22,271 nucleotides of DNA from Acidimicrobiaceae bacterium (lineage in GTDB: Bacteria; Actinomycetota; Acidimicrobiia; Acidimicrobiales; Palsa-688): assembly GCA_003156795.1 (NCBI GenBank), contig PMHU01000083.1:32662-54932 (forward strand), read 5' to 3'. Below, piece after piece: positions 8,009 to 14,544 of this stretch (the stretch's first letter is position 1; every line of letters begins with the position of its first letter). The position numbers and the translations under genes are program-made. Under the pieces are notes generated by a model. It did not search any database. It was not told where the DNA came from and saw nothing but the letters and a program-made list of their open reading frames with translations.

Positions 8009-8680
8009 CTAGACGTGGGCCTGGGCCCGCAGCCCGCTGACCACGAAGTCGACGCCGCGGCGGTAGTACCCGTCGTCGTCGGGGCAGTCGACCAGCAACG
8101 CGGCCATGGCGGCCACGTGCGGATACCGATCCTGCGGTAGGGAGGCCAGGGCCACCCGCTTGGCCCGGATCTTGGCCTCGTGGTCCTCGAGGGACACCTG
8201 CCCGCCGGGCTGGGTGGAGACCACGGTGATGGCGGTGGCCAGCAGGAAGTGGGCCGACTCGGCCGCCCGCTCGGGGGGCAGGCCGTCCGCGCTCAGGAGG
8301 GTCAGGGCCCGCTCGGTGAGGGCCAGGCCGGACTCACAGGTGAGAACGGCGAGGGGGGCCAGCTCGGCGCAGCCCCGGTGCCGGCGCAGCACGGCGACCA
8401 GGCAGGCGGTCAGCCGGTGCAGCTCCGACCAGTCGTCACCCGCAGGGGGGGCGGTGTCGAGCTCAGCGGCGGTCTCGTCCCACAGCCGCTCTGACATGGC
8501 GGCCAGCAGGGCGTCCTTGTCGGCGCAGTGCCAGTAGAGCGCCATCGGGCTCACCCTCAACTCCTGAGCCAGGCGCCGCATGGTTACCGCCTCGAGGCCC
8601 TCGGAGTCGGCCACATCGATGGCCCGGTCCACCAACGTCTCCTTGTGGAGCCGGGTTTTGCCCGCTGTGGCAGTTTTCAC
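8009..8680 (-). CDS. TetR/AcrR family transcriptional regulator (repressor of second MFS pump)
   Basis: The product is 223 aa from a GTG at 8680. The frame is open further upstream to 8821, but that part would run through the operators and into the divergent MFS gene, and the residues there (many Cys, Arg and Tyr) do not resemble a TetR protein. The HTH lies at about residues 12-60 (ETLVDRAIDVADSEGLEAVTMRRLAQEL, then VSPMALYWHCADKDALL). The C-terminal domain (DRYPHVAAMAALLV..., RRGVDFVVSGLRAQ) matches the tetracycline-repressor-like type also seen in the regulator at 5757-6482. TAGAGT (8693 to 8688) is 7 nt before the GTG, with TGTACA as a possible -35 at 17 bp spacing, so it is probably leaderless. 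It converges with the preceding MFS gene, leaving 43 bp with no obvious terminator. Confidence 0.9.
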   Translation of the reverse strand: MKTATAGKTRLHKETLVDRAIDVADSEGLEAVTMRRLAQELRVSPMALYWHCADKDALLAAMSERLWDETAAELDTAPPAGDDWSELHRLTACLVAVLRRHRGCAELAPLAVLTCESGLALTERALTLLSADGLPPERAAESAHFLLATAITVVSTQPGGQVSLEDHEAKIRAKRVALASLPQDRYPHVAAMAALLVDCPDDDGYYRRGVDFVVSGLRAQAHV

Positions 8681-8681
8681 A

Positions 8682-8749
8682 TTGACAACTCTACACCGTA
8701 CGAGTAGAGATGTACAGCGTACATGTACACCGTACGTGTACAGCGTCCA
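8682..8749. promoter_or_regulatory. Divergent promoter with phased 13-bp operator repeats
   Basis: Three consecutive 13-bp direct repeats run without a gap: TGTACAGCGTACA (8711-8723), TGTACACCGTACG (8724-8736), TGTACAGCGTCCA (8737-8749). A fourth copy, TCTACACCGTACG, lies at 8690-8702, 21 bp upstream of the first of these. Read as 19-bp palindromes they are 7-bp arms around a constant CGTAC core: 8690-8708 (one mismatch), 8711-8729 (one mismatch) and 8724-8742 (perfect TGTACAC/GTGTACA arms). For the + strand, TTGACA (8682-8687) and TAGAGA (8705-8710) at 17 bp spacing form a likely promoter, so the repeats cover the -10 and the early transcribed region. This is the likely binding site of the TetR at 8009-8680. 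Confidence 0.75.
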
Positions 8750-8760
8750 GTAGGTGAAAG

Positions 8761-10236
8761 GTGACCGCCGTGGCCATAACAATTGACAGCCCACTCGAGC
8801 CCCTCGCAACGCAGCGGTCATCCGCCCGGCTGTGGACCCTCATCACGGTCTCGCTGGCGACGTTTATGACCTATCTCGACAACAACATCATCAACGTGGC
8901 CATCCCGACCATCCAGCGCGACCTCCACCTGACCGAGTCCGGGATTGAGTGGGTGGTCAGCTCGTACATCCTGGTCTTCGCCGCCCTGCTGCTCGCCGGC
9001 GGCCGGCTGGCCGACGTGTTCGGATTGAGGCGGCTGTTCATGGTCGGGCTGGGACTGTTTACCTTGTCGTCCCTGCTGGCCGGCCTGTCGGGGTCGGTGG
9101 ACTTCCTGATCGCCTTCCGGGCCCTGCAGGGGTTGGGCGCGGCGCTGCTGACCCCGACCACCCTCGCCATCATCTCCGCCTCGTACCGGGACCCCAAGGA
9201 GCAGGCCGGGGCGGTGGCCACGTGGAGCGCGGTGGGGGCGCTGGCTCTCGCTTTCGGGCCGCTGCTCGGGGGCTTCCTGTCCGAGGACCTGTCCTGGCAC
9301 TGGATCTTCTTCATCAACGTCCCCATCGGCCTCGCCACCCTCGCCCTCAGCTATCGGACGGTGCCCGAGCTGGGCGCCCGCCAGCGGCGGCGGCTGGACT
9401 GGGCCGGCGTGCTGTCGTCCACCCTGGCCCTCGGGGGGCTCACCTACGGATTGATCCAAGGCCCGCAAGTCGGGTGGGGTTCGCTGTCGGTGCTCGCTTC
9501 ATTCGCCCTGGCGGCCCTCGCCGGCCTGATCTTCGTCCTGGTCGAACGCAGTCAGGCCGATCCGATGGTCGATCTCAGTCTGCTCCGGTCCCGGACGTTC
9601 ACCGGGGGAGTGGTGGCCTTGATGCTGTGGGCCTTCGGCCTGTTCGGCATCTACTTCTTCACCTCGATCTACCTGCAGAACGTCCTCCACTTCAGCGCCA
9701 TCAAGGCCGGGGTGGCCTTCGTCCCCATGGCCGTCCTGATGGCCGCCGGCATGAGCCTGTCCGACCGGGTCGCGGCCGCCGTCGGCGCCTACCGGTCGGT
9801 GGGTCTGGCCATGCTGCTGATGGGCGGCGGGATCGCCTCCGTCGGCCTGCTCGGAACCGGCGCCAGGTTCTGGGAGCTCATGCCGTCGTTCGCGGTGATC
9901 GGAATCGGCGGCGGGCTCACCATCCCGCTGACCGCCACCATCCTGGGCGTCCTGCCCGAGGACCGCTCCGGCGTGGCGTCCGCCGTGTTCAACGCGTCCC
10001 GTGAGGTGGCCGGACTCCTCGGCATCACTGTCATCGGGGTGGTGCTGAGCGCCCGTCGCACCGCCGAGCTCCGGCTCGGTCGCGGCCCGGTGACCGCCTA
10101 CCTCGACGGGTTCCACCTGGCGGTGGTGGTGGCCGGCATCCTGGTGGCCTCCGGCGGGGTGGTGGCCTGGTTGGCTCTCCGGTCGACCCGTAGGGTTGCG
10201 ACCGAGGCGGGACCGGTGCTCCAACTGGCCGCCTAG
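8761..10236 (+). CDS. MFS transporter, DHA2 (EmrB/QacA-like) family
   Basis: The product is 491 aa with a GTG start at 8761; a second GTG three codons later is an alternative. The first membrane segment contains TYLDNNIINVAIPTIQRDL with Asp40, where the usual T is replaced by N. Motif A is GRLADVFGLRR (about 81-91), and the motif C region is GALALAFGPLLGG. The FFINVPIGLATLAL segment is also conserved. The upstream AGGTGAAAG is a weak Shine-Dalgarno, so unlike the first pump this gene probably has a leader that contains the operator repeats. It is expected to be an inner-membrane proton-driven exporter controlled by the divergent TetR. The substrate is unknown. Confidence 0.92.
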   Translation: MTAVAITIDSPLEPLATQRSSARLWTLITVSLATFMTYLDNNIINVAIPTIQRDLHLTESGIEWVVSSYILVFAALLLAGGRLADVFGLRRLFMVGLGLFTLSSLLAGLSGSVDFLIAFRALQGLGAALLTPTTLAIISASYRDPKEQAGAVATWSAVGALALAFGPLLGGFLSEDLSWHWIFFINVPIGLATLALSYRTVPELGARQRRRLDWAGVLSSTLALGGLTYGLIQGPQVGWGSLSVLASFALAALAGLIFVLVERSQADPMVDLSLLRSRTFTGGVVALMLWAFGLFGIYFFTSIYLQNVLHFSAIKAGVAFVPMAVLMAAGMSLSDRVAAAVGAYRSVGLAMLLMGGGIASVGLLGTGARFWELMPSFAVIGIGGGLTIPLTATILGVLPEDRSGVASAVFNASREVAGLLGITVIGVVLSARRTAELRLGRGPVTAYLDGFHLAVVVAGILVASGGVVAWLALRSTRRVATEAGPVLQLAA

Positions 10237-10245
10237 GCCGGTTGG
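10221..10245 (+). terminator. Stem-loop across the stop codon of the second MFS gene
   Basis: CCAACTGGCC (10221-10230) and GGCCGGTTGG (10236-10245) pair over 10 bp with a single G-U position and leave a 5-nt loop (GCCTA). No T-tract follows, so this is not a classical intrinsic terminator, although hairpins without U-tails are often proposed as terminators in actinobacteria. The stretch from here to 10347 holds no gene I can support. Confidence 0.4.
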
Positions 10246-10347
10246 CCGGTGCCACCGGTACCTTCGAAGAGAACGAGGGAGAACTCGCCTGGTAGTGCCA
10301 CACCACCGCGGCGGCGGGCGCGGCCTCAACTTCGACGACCCCACCGA

Positions 10348-10956
10348 TCACATCTGGACGAGCGGGAGGAAGACTTCGTCGACGATCTCCGCGATGGCCC
10401 GCTTTGATGGAGGGGTGCGGGTGTGGAACAGCTCGTTTCGGAACAGGTCGGTGGGGACGGTCGCGACTCTCGGGCTGATGCCGTGTTTGGTCTCGCCTCG
10501 TTCTTCGGCGTGTTTGAGGATCGTGCCCATGACCTCGGCGCCTACGTGGAGCATCTGGTCTTGGACTCGTGAGAACAACTCTGCGTCGGCGAAGTAGTCG
10601 CCCAAGATGCCGTAGACAGTTTCGGGGCCGACCTCGGTCAGACGAGCGGACATGCGGGTCAGCAAGGCGATCACGTCGCCGCGCAAGTTGCCGGTGTCGG
10701 GGACGTCGCCCGAGAGCACGGGTCGGTGGCGGCGCATGGCCTCGATCACCATTTCGGGGCGGTTGCGCCAGCGCCGGTAGAGGACGGCCCGGCTGGTGCC
10801 GGCCCGGTCCGCCACCGCCTCCATCGTGAGATTTGCGTAGCCGACCGCCCTCAGTTCCTCCCACGCGGCGTCGAGCAATGCCTCTTGGAGTGTCGCGCCG
10901 CGCCGGCGGGTCTTCCCCCCGCTGTGCGGCTGCGGCCCGGTTGACGCTGTGGGCAT
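10348..10956 (-). CDS. TetR/AcrR family transcriptional regulator (repressor of third MFS pump)
   Basis: The product is 202 aa with an ATG at 10956. A strong Shine-Dalgarno (AAAGGAGG) lies just upstream, unlike the leaderless regulators of the first two pumps. The HTH lies at about residues 22-72 (LQEALLDAAWEELRAVGYANLTMEAVADRAGTS, then RAVLYRRWRNRPEMV). The RAVLYRRW recognition helix is characteristic of a TetR subgroup different from those at 5757 and 8009. The C-terminal helical domain ends in KRAIAEIVDEVFLPLVQM. It is divergent from the MFS gene at 11019 with a 62-bp shared control region. Its ligand is probably the pump substrate or a related compound; this is inferred from context only. 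Confidence 0.9.
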   Translation of the reverse strand: MPTASTGPQPHSGGKTRRRGATLQEALLDAAWEELRAVGYANLTMEAVADRAGTSRAVLYRRWRNRPEMVIEAMRRHRPVLSGDVPDTGNLRGDVIALLTRMSARLTEVGPETVYGILGDYFADAELFSRVQDQMLHVGAEVMGTILKHAEERGETKHGISPRVATVPTDLFRNELFHTRTPPSKRAIAEIVDEVFLPLVQM

Positions 10957-10968
10957 GCCCCCTCCTTT

Positions 10969-11016
10969 AGAGACTCTTGTATCTTACCCTCATTTCTGTT
11001 TAGATACGTCTGTCTC
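10969..11016. promoter_or_regulatory. Divergent control region with nested symmetric half-sites
   Basis: GAGAC (10970-10974) pairs with GTCTC (11012-11016), and GTATCT (10979-10984) pairs with AGATAC (11002-11007). Both pairs share one centre at 10993 and have the same 4-nt gap between blocks. A short palindrome AGAG-A-CTCT (10969-10977) lies on the left side. TTGTAT (10977-10982) and TAGATA (11001-11006) are 18 bp apart and could be the -35 and -10 of the + strand MFS gene, whose ATG at 11019 has no Shine-Dalgarno. The element would place two regulator dimers symmetrically on the promoter. Confidence 0.5.
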
Positions 11017-11018
11017 CT

Positions 11019-12488
11019 ATGTCGACACTTCGAACGACTCCATCCCCGGCCGCGACGGCGAGCCCTGGCGCTCCCCCTGTGGGCCGCGTCGGGTGGTGGC
11101 CGCTCTTGGTGATCGCCTCGGCGCACCTGATGGCCGTCATCGACACCACGGTCATGTTCGTGGCCCTGCCCTCGGTCCAGCGCGGCCTATCGATGACCGT
11201 GACCGATCGCCAGTGGGTCGTCACCGCCTACACCGTCACCCTGGCCGGGTTGCTCCTCCCGGCGGGACGACTCGCCGATCGTCTTGGCGCCCGGCGGACG
11301 CTACTCATCGGGGTGGCCGGCTTCGCATGCGCCTCCGCTATCGGCGGGGCGTCGGTCGACGGGGCCATGATCATCTCAGCACGTGCGGTCCAGGGGGCCT
11401 TCGCCGCCATCCTGATCTCGTCCACCAAGTCGCTCCTCATCACCATCTACTCCGACGAGGATCAGCGGGCGCGAGCGATGGGATTCTTCACCGCCACGCT
11501 GACCGCGGGGATGGCGGTGGGACTCGTCCTGGGAGGGGTCCTGACCAGCGGCCTGGGCTGGCGCTGGTGCCTGTACGTCAACGTGATCTTGTCCGTGATC
11601 CCGCTAGTCGCCGGGCCCCGGGTCCTGCCCGCCCTTGCCGGGCGTCAGGACGTACGGTTCGACCTTCCGAGCGTGCTGCTCTCAATTGTGGGCACGGGCG
11701 GCCTCGTCTACGGGCTAGGGGAGGCCTCGTCCCTGGGGTGGTCCTCCCGGCAGATCGTCACCTCACTGGTGGCCTCTCTCGTTTCGTTGAGCTGGTTCGT
11801 CGCCCGTCAGATAGGAAAGCCCCAACCGTTGCTGCCGCTGCGGGTGGTAGCCGACAGAAATAGGGGCTGGTCGATGATCGGCCTCATTGTCAACGGTCTC
11901 AGCACCTTCGGCATGATGTTGATCCTCACTTACCAGCTCCAGGCCGTCATGGGCTACTCGGCTATGCGCACCGGGCTTGCCCTCATCCCCTTCGCCATCG
12001 CCGCGGCAGCAGGCTCGGCCGTCATCGCCCCCCGACTGATGGTGCGAGTCCCACCGCGATGGCTTATCGCCGCCAGCGTCGTCGTCGAAGCCGCCGGTCT
12101 GGTCCCCCTCGTTTGCCTCACTCCCCCCAGCCACTCCCTCCCGCTCGTCCTGGCCGCCACCGTCATCGAAGGGCTCGGCACCGGCGTCGCCGGACCCGCC
12201 ACCCTCAACACCGCACTAGGCGGCGTCCTCTCTTCTGATCGGGGCGCAGCTGGCGCCGGCACCAGTGCCGCCGGCCAGCTGGGTTCCTCCATAGGGGCCG
12301 CCCTGCTCAACACCATCGCCGCCACCGCCACCGCCAGCTACCTGGCCGCCCACGCCGGAGCGAGCCGCGTCACCGCTACCGTCCACGGCTTCACCGTGGC
12401 CATGATCTGGGGAGCCGCCATCACTCTTGTGGCCGCCGCCGCCATCGCATTCTTGGTCAACGCCAGGACGCCGGGTGCAAGGTGGTAG
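11019..12488 (+). CDS. MFS transporter, DHA2 (EmrB/QacA-like) family
   Basis: The product is 489 aa. The first membrane segment carries MAVIDTTVMFVALPSVQRGL with Asp42, motif A is GRLADRLGARR (about 83-93), and the motif C area is TLTAGMAVGLVLGGVL. It is the closest relative in the window of the pump at 17008: both share PSxQRGL, DRQWVxTAYT, a GxALLNTxAA segment and a VHGxTVA segment near the C-terminus. There is no Shine-Dalgarno before the ATG at 11019, and a -10-like TAGATA ends 12 nt upstream, so the leader is very short or absent. It is expected to be a proton-coupled exporter under the divergent TetR at 10348-10956. Confidence 0.92.
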   Translation: MSTLRTTPSPAATASPGAPPVGRVGWWPLLVIASAHLMAVIDTTVMFVALPSVQRGLSMTVTDRQWVVTAYTVTLAGLLLPAGRLADRLGARRTLLIGVAGFACASAIGGASVDGAMIISARAVQGAFAAILISSTKSLLITIYSDEDQRARAMGFFTATLTAGMAVGLVLGGVLTSGLGWRWCLYVNVILSVIPLVAGPRVLPALAGRQDVRFDLPSVLLSIVGTGGLVYGLGEASSLGWSSRQIVTSLVASLVSLSWFVARQIGKPQPLLPLRVVADRNRGWSMIGLIVNGLSTFGMMLILTYQLQAVMGYSAMRTGLALIPFAIAAAAGSAVIAPRLMVRVPPRWLIAASVVVEAAGLVPLVCLTPPSHSLPLVLAATVIEGLGTGVAGPATLNTALGGVLSSDRGAAGAGTSAAGQLGSSIGAALLNTIAATATASYLAAHAGASRVTATVHGFTVAMIWGAAITLVAAAAIAFLVNARTPGARW

Positions 12489-12540
12489 CCAGCCGCGGTA
12501 GGTGCCGGCCGCATTCAGATGGGCTCAGTGGCTGGGTTTT

Positions 12541-12969
12541 CTACTCCTGACGGACCCGCGCCAGGATCTGTACCAAGGTTTCCAGTTCATGGGACGGAAG
12601 GTCCACCAGCCCGGCGGGTGGCCGGTCGAGGATCTCCTGGGCCTGTTGGGCCAGGGCCGCCCCCTTGGGGGTGGCCGCCACCAGCTTGACCCGGCGGTCG
12701 GTGGGGTGGGCCTGGCGCTCCACGAGTCCCGAGTGCTCCAGGCCGTCGACCACTGAGGTCAGGTTGGGCGGATCCACGCCGAGCAGCGCGGCCAGTTCGC
12801 GCATGGACATCGGCCGAGCTGCGATCCGTCGCAACGCCCTCATCCTTCCGAAGCTCAAGCCGGTTTTCTCGCTGACCTCCCGTCGACGCTCGTTGTCCAG
12901 CACCAGAGCCGCCATGGCGTGCCAGGCCTCGCGTATGGCGCGGTCGCGACGCATGCTCGACTTCGTCAT
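12541..12969 (-). CDS. MarR family winged-helix transcriptional regulator
   Basis: The product is 142 aa, a normal MarR length. The start is the ATG at 12969, which overlaps the stop codon of the MFS gene upstream on the same strand (ATGA). The longer open frame in this register is antisense-frame read-through of the pump gene. The winged HTH spans about residues 45-103 (ALRRIAARPMSMRELAALLGVDPPNLTSVVDGLEHSGLVERQ), with the DRR of the wing at 91-93 (HPTDRRVKLVAATPKG). The flanking N- and C-terminal helices would form the dimer interface. It is the only regulator in the array placed downstream of its pump instead of divergent from it. It probably represses the common promoter near 14439-14477 and is released by a phenolic or drug-like ligand, as is usual for MarR. 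Confidence 0.92.
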   Translation of the reverse strand: MTKSSMRRDRAIREAWHAMAALVLDNERRREVSEKTGLSFGRMRALRRIAARPMSMRELAALLGVDPPNLTSVVDGLEHSGLVERQAHPTDRRVKLVAATPKGAALAQQAQEILDRPPAGLVDLPSHELETLVQILARVRQE

Positions 12970-14441
12970 GCCGCGTTCCGTTCCAGAAATTCGGGGTTGA
13001 TCGACTCGGCCGTTCGCCGGGCTGTTTCCCGGGCCCACGGGGTCGTCGCCACCAGGCCGGAGAGCAGGACCGCTGCCCCGCATCCGGCCAGGACCCACCA
13101 TCCGGCTCGACTGGCCACGGCGAAGTCGAGATGATTCCCCGCCTGCAGCGAGGCGGTCACGAGTGAGCCGACCACAGCCACACCCAGAGTCTGGCCGACC
13201 TGGCGCGAGGTGGAGGCGATGGCCGCGGCCACACCGGCCTGGGCCCGGGGCATGCCGGAGACGGCGGTATTGGTAATCGGCGCATTCACGAATCCGAAAC
13301 CGATGCCGAAGACTACGTAGGCCGTGAACAACCACGAGAACGGGGTCACGGCGCTCAACCCCACGAGCATCAGGCAGGAGACGGCGAGGGCGGCACCGGC
13401 GATGACGAGGGGGATCCGGCCTCCTCGCCGGCCGACGATCCTTCCCGACACCGGAGCGAGGAGCATGGTCATCGCCGCCAGGGGCAGCGTGTCGATTCCG
13501 GCCGCCAATGGGGAGAGTCCGCGTACGTCCTGAAGGTAGAGAGTGTTGAGGAAGAGGAACCCGCCCAGCGCGGCAAATGCAGCGATGGCGATGACCGCAG
13601 CAGACGAGAACGGCAGGGAACGGAAGAAGCGCAGGTCGATGAGCGGCTCGAGGGCCCGGTGCTCGCAGATGAGGAGGGCGACCAACGACACGGCGGCCAG
13701 GGCGAAGGCTCCCATGATCAGGGGCGATGACCACCCCCGAGTGGGCGCCTCGATGATGGCGTAAGTGAGCGAGGTCAAGAGGGCGATCACGAGCACCTGC
13801 CCGGGGACGTCCACCCTCCTGGCGACGGGCGCCTTGGACTCGGGGATGTAACGGCGGGCCAGGATCACCGCCGCGAGCCCGACGGGGAGGTTGATCCAGA
13901 AGATCGACCGCCACCCCACCGACGTCACCAGCACCCCACCTAGTACCGGGCCCAGGGCCATGGCCACCCCGACCACCGCGGCCCAGACCCCTATGGCCTG
14001 GGCTCGCTCGCGGGGGATGGTGAAGGTGTTGGTGATGATCGACATGGCCACGGGGTTGAGCATCGACCCGCCCACGGCTTGGACCATGCGGAAGACAATT
14101 AGAAGTGTGAGGTTGGGGGCCAAGCTGCACAGGAGCGATCCGGCCGAGAAGGTCAGCAGTCCGATGACGAAGGTGCGCCGCCGCCCGAGCCGGTCGGCGG
14201 TCGATCCGGAGAGCATGAGCAGACTGGCCAGCACCAGGGTGTAGGCGTCCACCGTCCACTGCAGGCCCGAGAGCGGGGCGTGAAAGTCCCGACCGATCGA
14301 GGGAAGCGCGACGTTGACGATGGTGACGTCGAGTCCCACCATGAGGAGGCTCATCGAGCAGATGAGCAGGATGCCGACGCGTCGCCGTCGACTCAGCTCG
14401 TCCATGACGGTCGGACCCGGAACGGCCACTTCAATAGTCAT
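12966..14441 (-). CDS. MFS transporter, DHA2 (EmrB/QacA-like) family, in operon with MarR
   Basis: The product is 491 aa from the ATG at 14441 (MTIEVAVPGPTVMDELSRRRR). The frame is open to 14651, but that extra part overlaps the divergent enzyme gene and the promoter and does not look like family sequence. The first membrane segment has LMVGLDVTIVNVALPSIGRDF with Asp38. Motif A is altered to GSTADRLGRRR (about 79-89), with Ser where the other four pumps have Arg. The motif C area is GVAMALGPVLGG, and FWINLPVGLAAVIL follows. It is first gene of a two-gene operon with the MarR regulator, coupled by a 4-bp overlap. TTGACA (14477 to 14472) and TGACAT (14454 to 14449) at 17 bp spacing are 7 nt from the ATG, with no Shine-Dalgarno. 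Confidence 0.92.
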   Translation of the reverse strand: MTIEVAVPGPTVMDELSRRRRVGILLICSMSLLMVGLDVTIVNVALPSIGRDFHAPLSGLQWTVDAYTLVLASLLMLSGSTADRLGRRRTFVIGLLTFSAGSLLCSLAPNLTLLIVFRMVQAVGGSMLNPVAMSIITNTFTIPRERAQAIGVWAAVVGVAMALGPVLGGVLVTSVGWRSIFWINLPVGLAAVILARRYIPESKAPVARRVDVPGQVLVIALLTSLTYAIIEAPTRGWSSPLIMGAFALAAVSLVALLICEHRALEPLIDLRFFRSLPFSSAAVIAIAAFAALGGFLFLNTLYLQDVRGLSPLAAGIDTLPLAAMTMLLAPVSGRIVGRRGGRIPLVIAGAALAVSCLMLVGLSAVTPFSWLFTAYVVFGIGFGFVNAPITNTAVSGMPRAQAGVAAAIASTSRQVGQTLGVAVVGSLVTASLQAGNHLDFAVASRAGWWVLAGCGAAVLLSGLVATTPWARETARRTAESINPEFLERNAA

Positions 14442-14477
14442 AATGGTTATGTCATCATAATTACTATCGGATGTCAA
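14439..14477 (-). promoter_or_regulatory. Promoter and MarR-type operator of the MFS-MarR operon
   Basis: Three alternating half-sites occur: CATAA (14439-14443), TTATG (14447-14451), CATAA (14456-14460). Neighbouring pairs form two palindromes that share the middle half-site, with spacers of 3 and 4 nt. The array overlaps the start codon at 14441 and the putative -10. An alternative, better -10 by sequence is TATGAT (14459 to 14454), but it is only 12 bp from TTGACA. The AT-rich block stands out sharply from its GC-rich surroundings, as MarR sites often do. Confidence 0.6.
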
Positions 14478-14530
14478 GGGCCGCGCCCGAAATCCGTCGC
14501 GTGGTCGCGTCACGACGCCCTGAGTTTCAG

Positions 14531-14536
14531 TACAGT
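14531..14536 (+). promoter_or_regulatory. -10 element of a probable leaderless promoter for the AlsS-like gene
   Basis: TACAGT matches the TANNNT actinobacterial -10 form and ends 8 nt before the GTG start at 14545. No Shine-Dalgarno is visible. No good -35 was found. A direct repeat GTCGCGT (14496-14502 and 14504-14510) lies just upstream and might be a regulator site. Confidence 0.4.
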
Positions 14537-14544
14537 CCATTGCT

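Noticed and set aside
6591..8012. 473-aa open frame on the + strand overlapping the first MFS gene
   Set aside because: It is an out-of-frame shadow: Arg/Pro-rich with no membrane segments, while the frame at 6535 gives a full MFS protein.
8681..8821. N-terminal extension of the TetR gene to 8821
   Set aside because: It would cross the operator array and the divergent MFS start, and the residues do not resemble TetR; the GTG at 8680 fits family length and the -10 spacing.
12489..12540. Terminator from CCAGCC (12489-12494) and GGCTGG (12530-12535) followed by TTTT
   Set aside because: The 35-nt loop and 6-bp stem are too weak to call, and the region lies between two convergent stops where a terminator is expected anyway.
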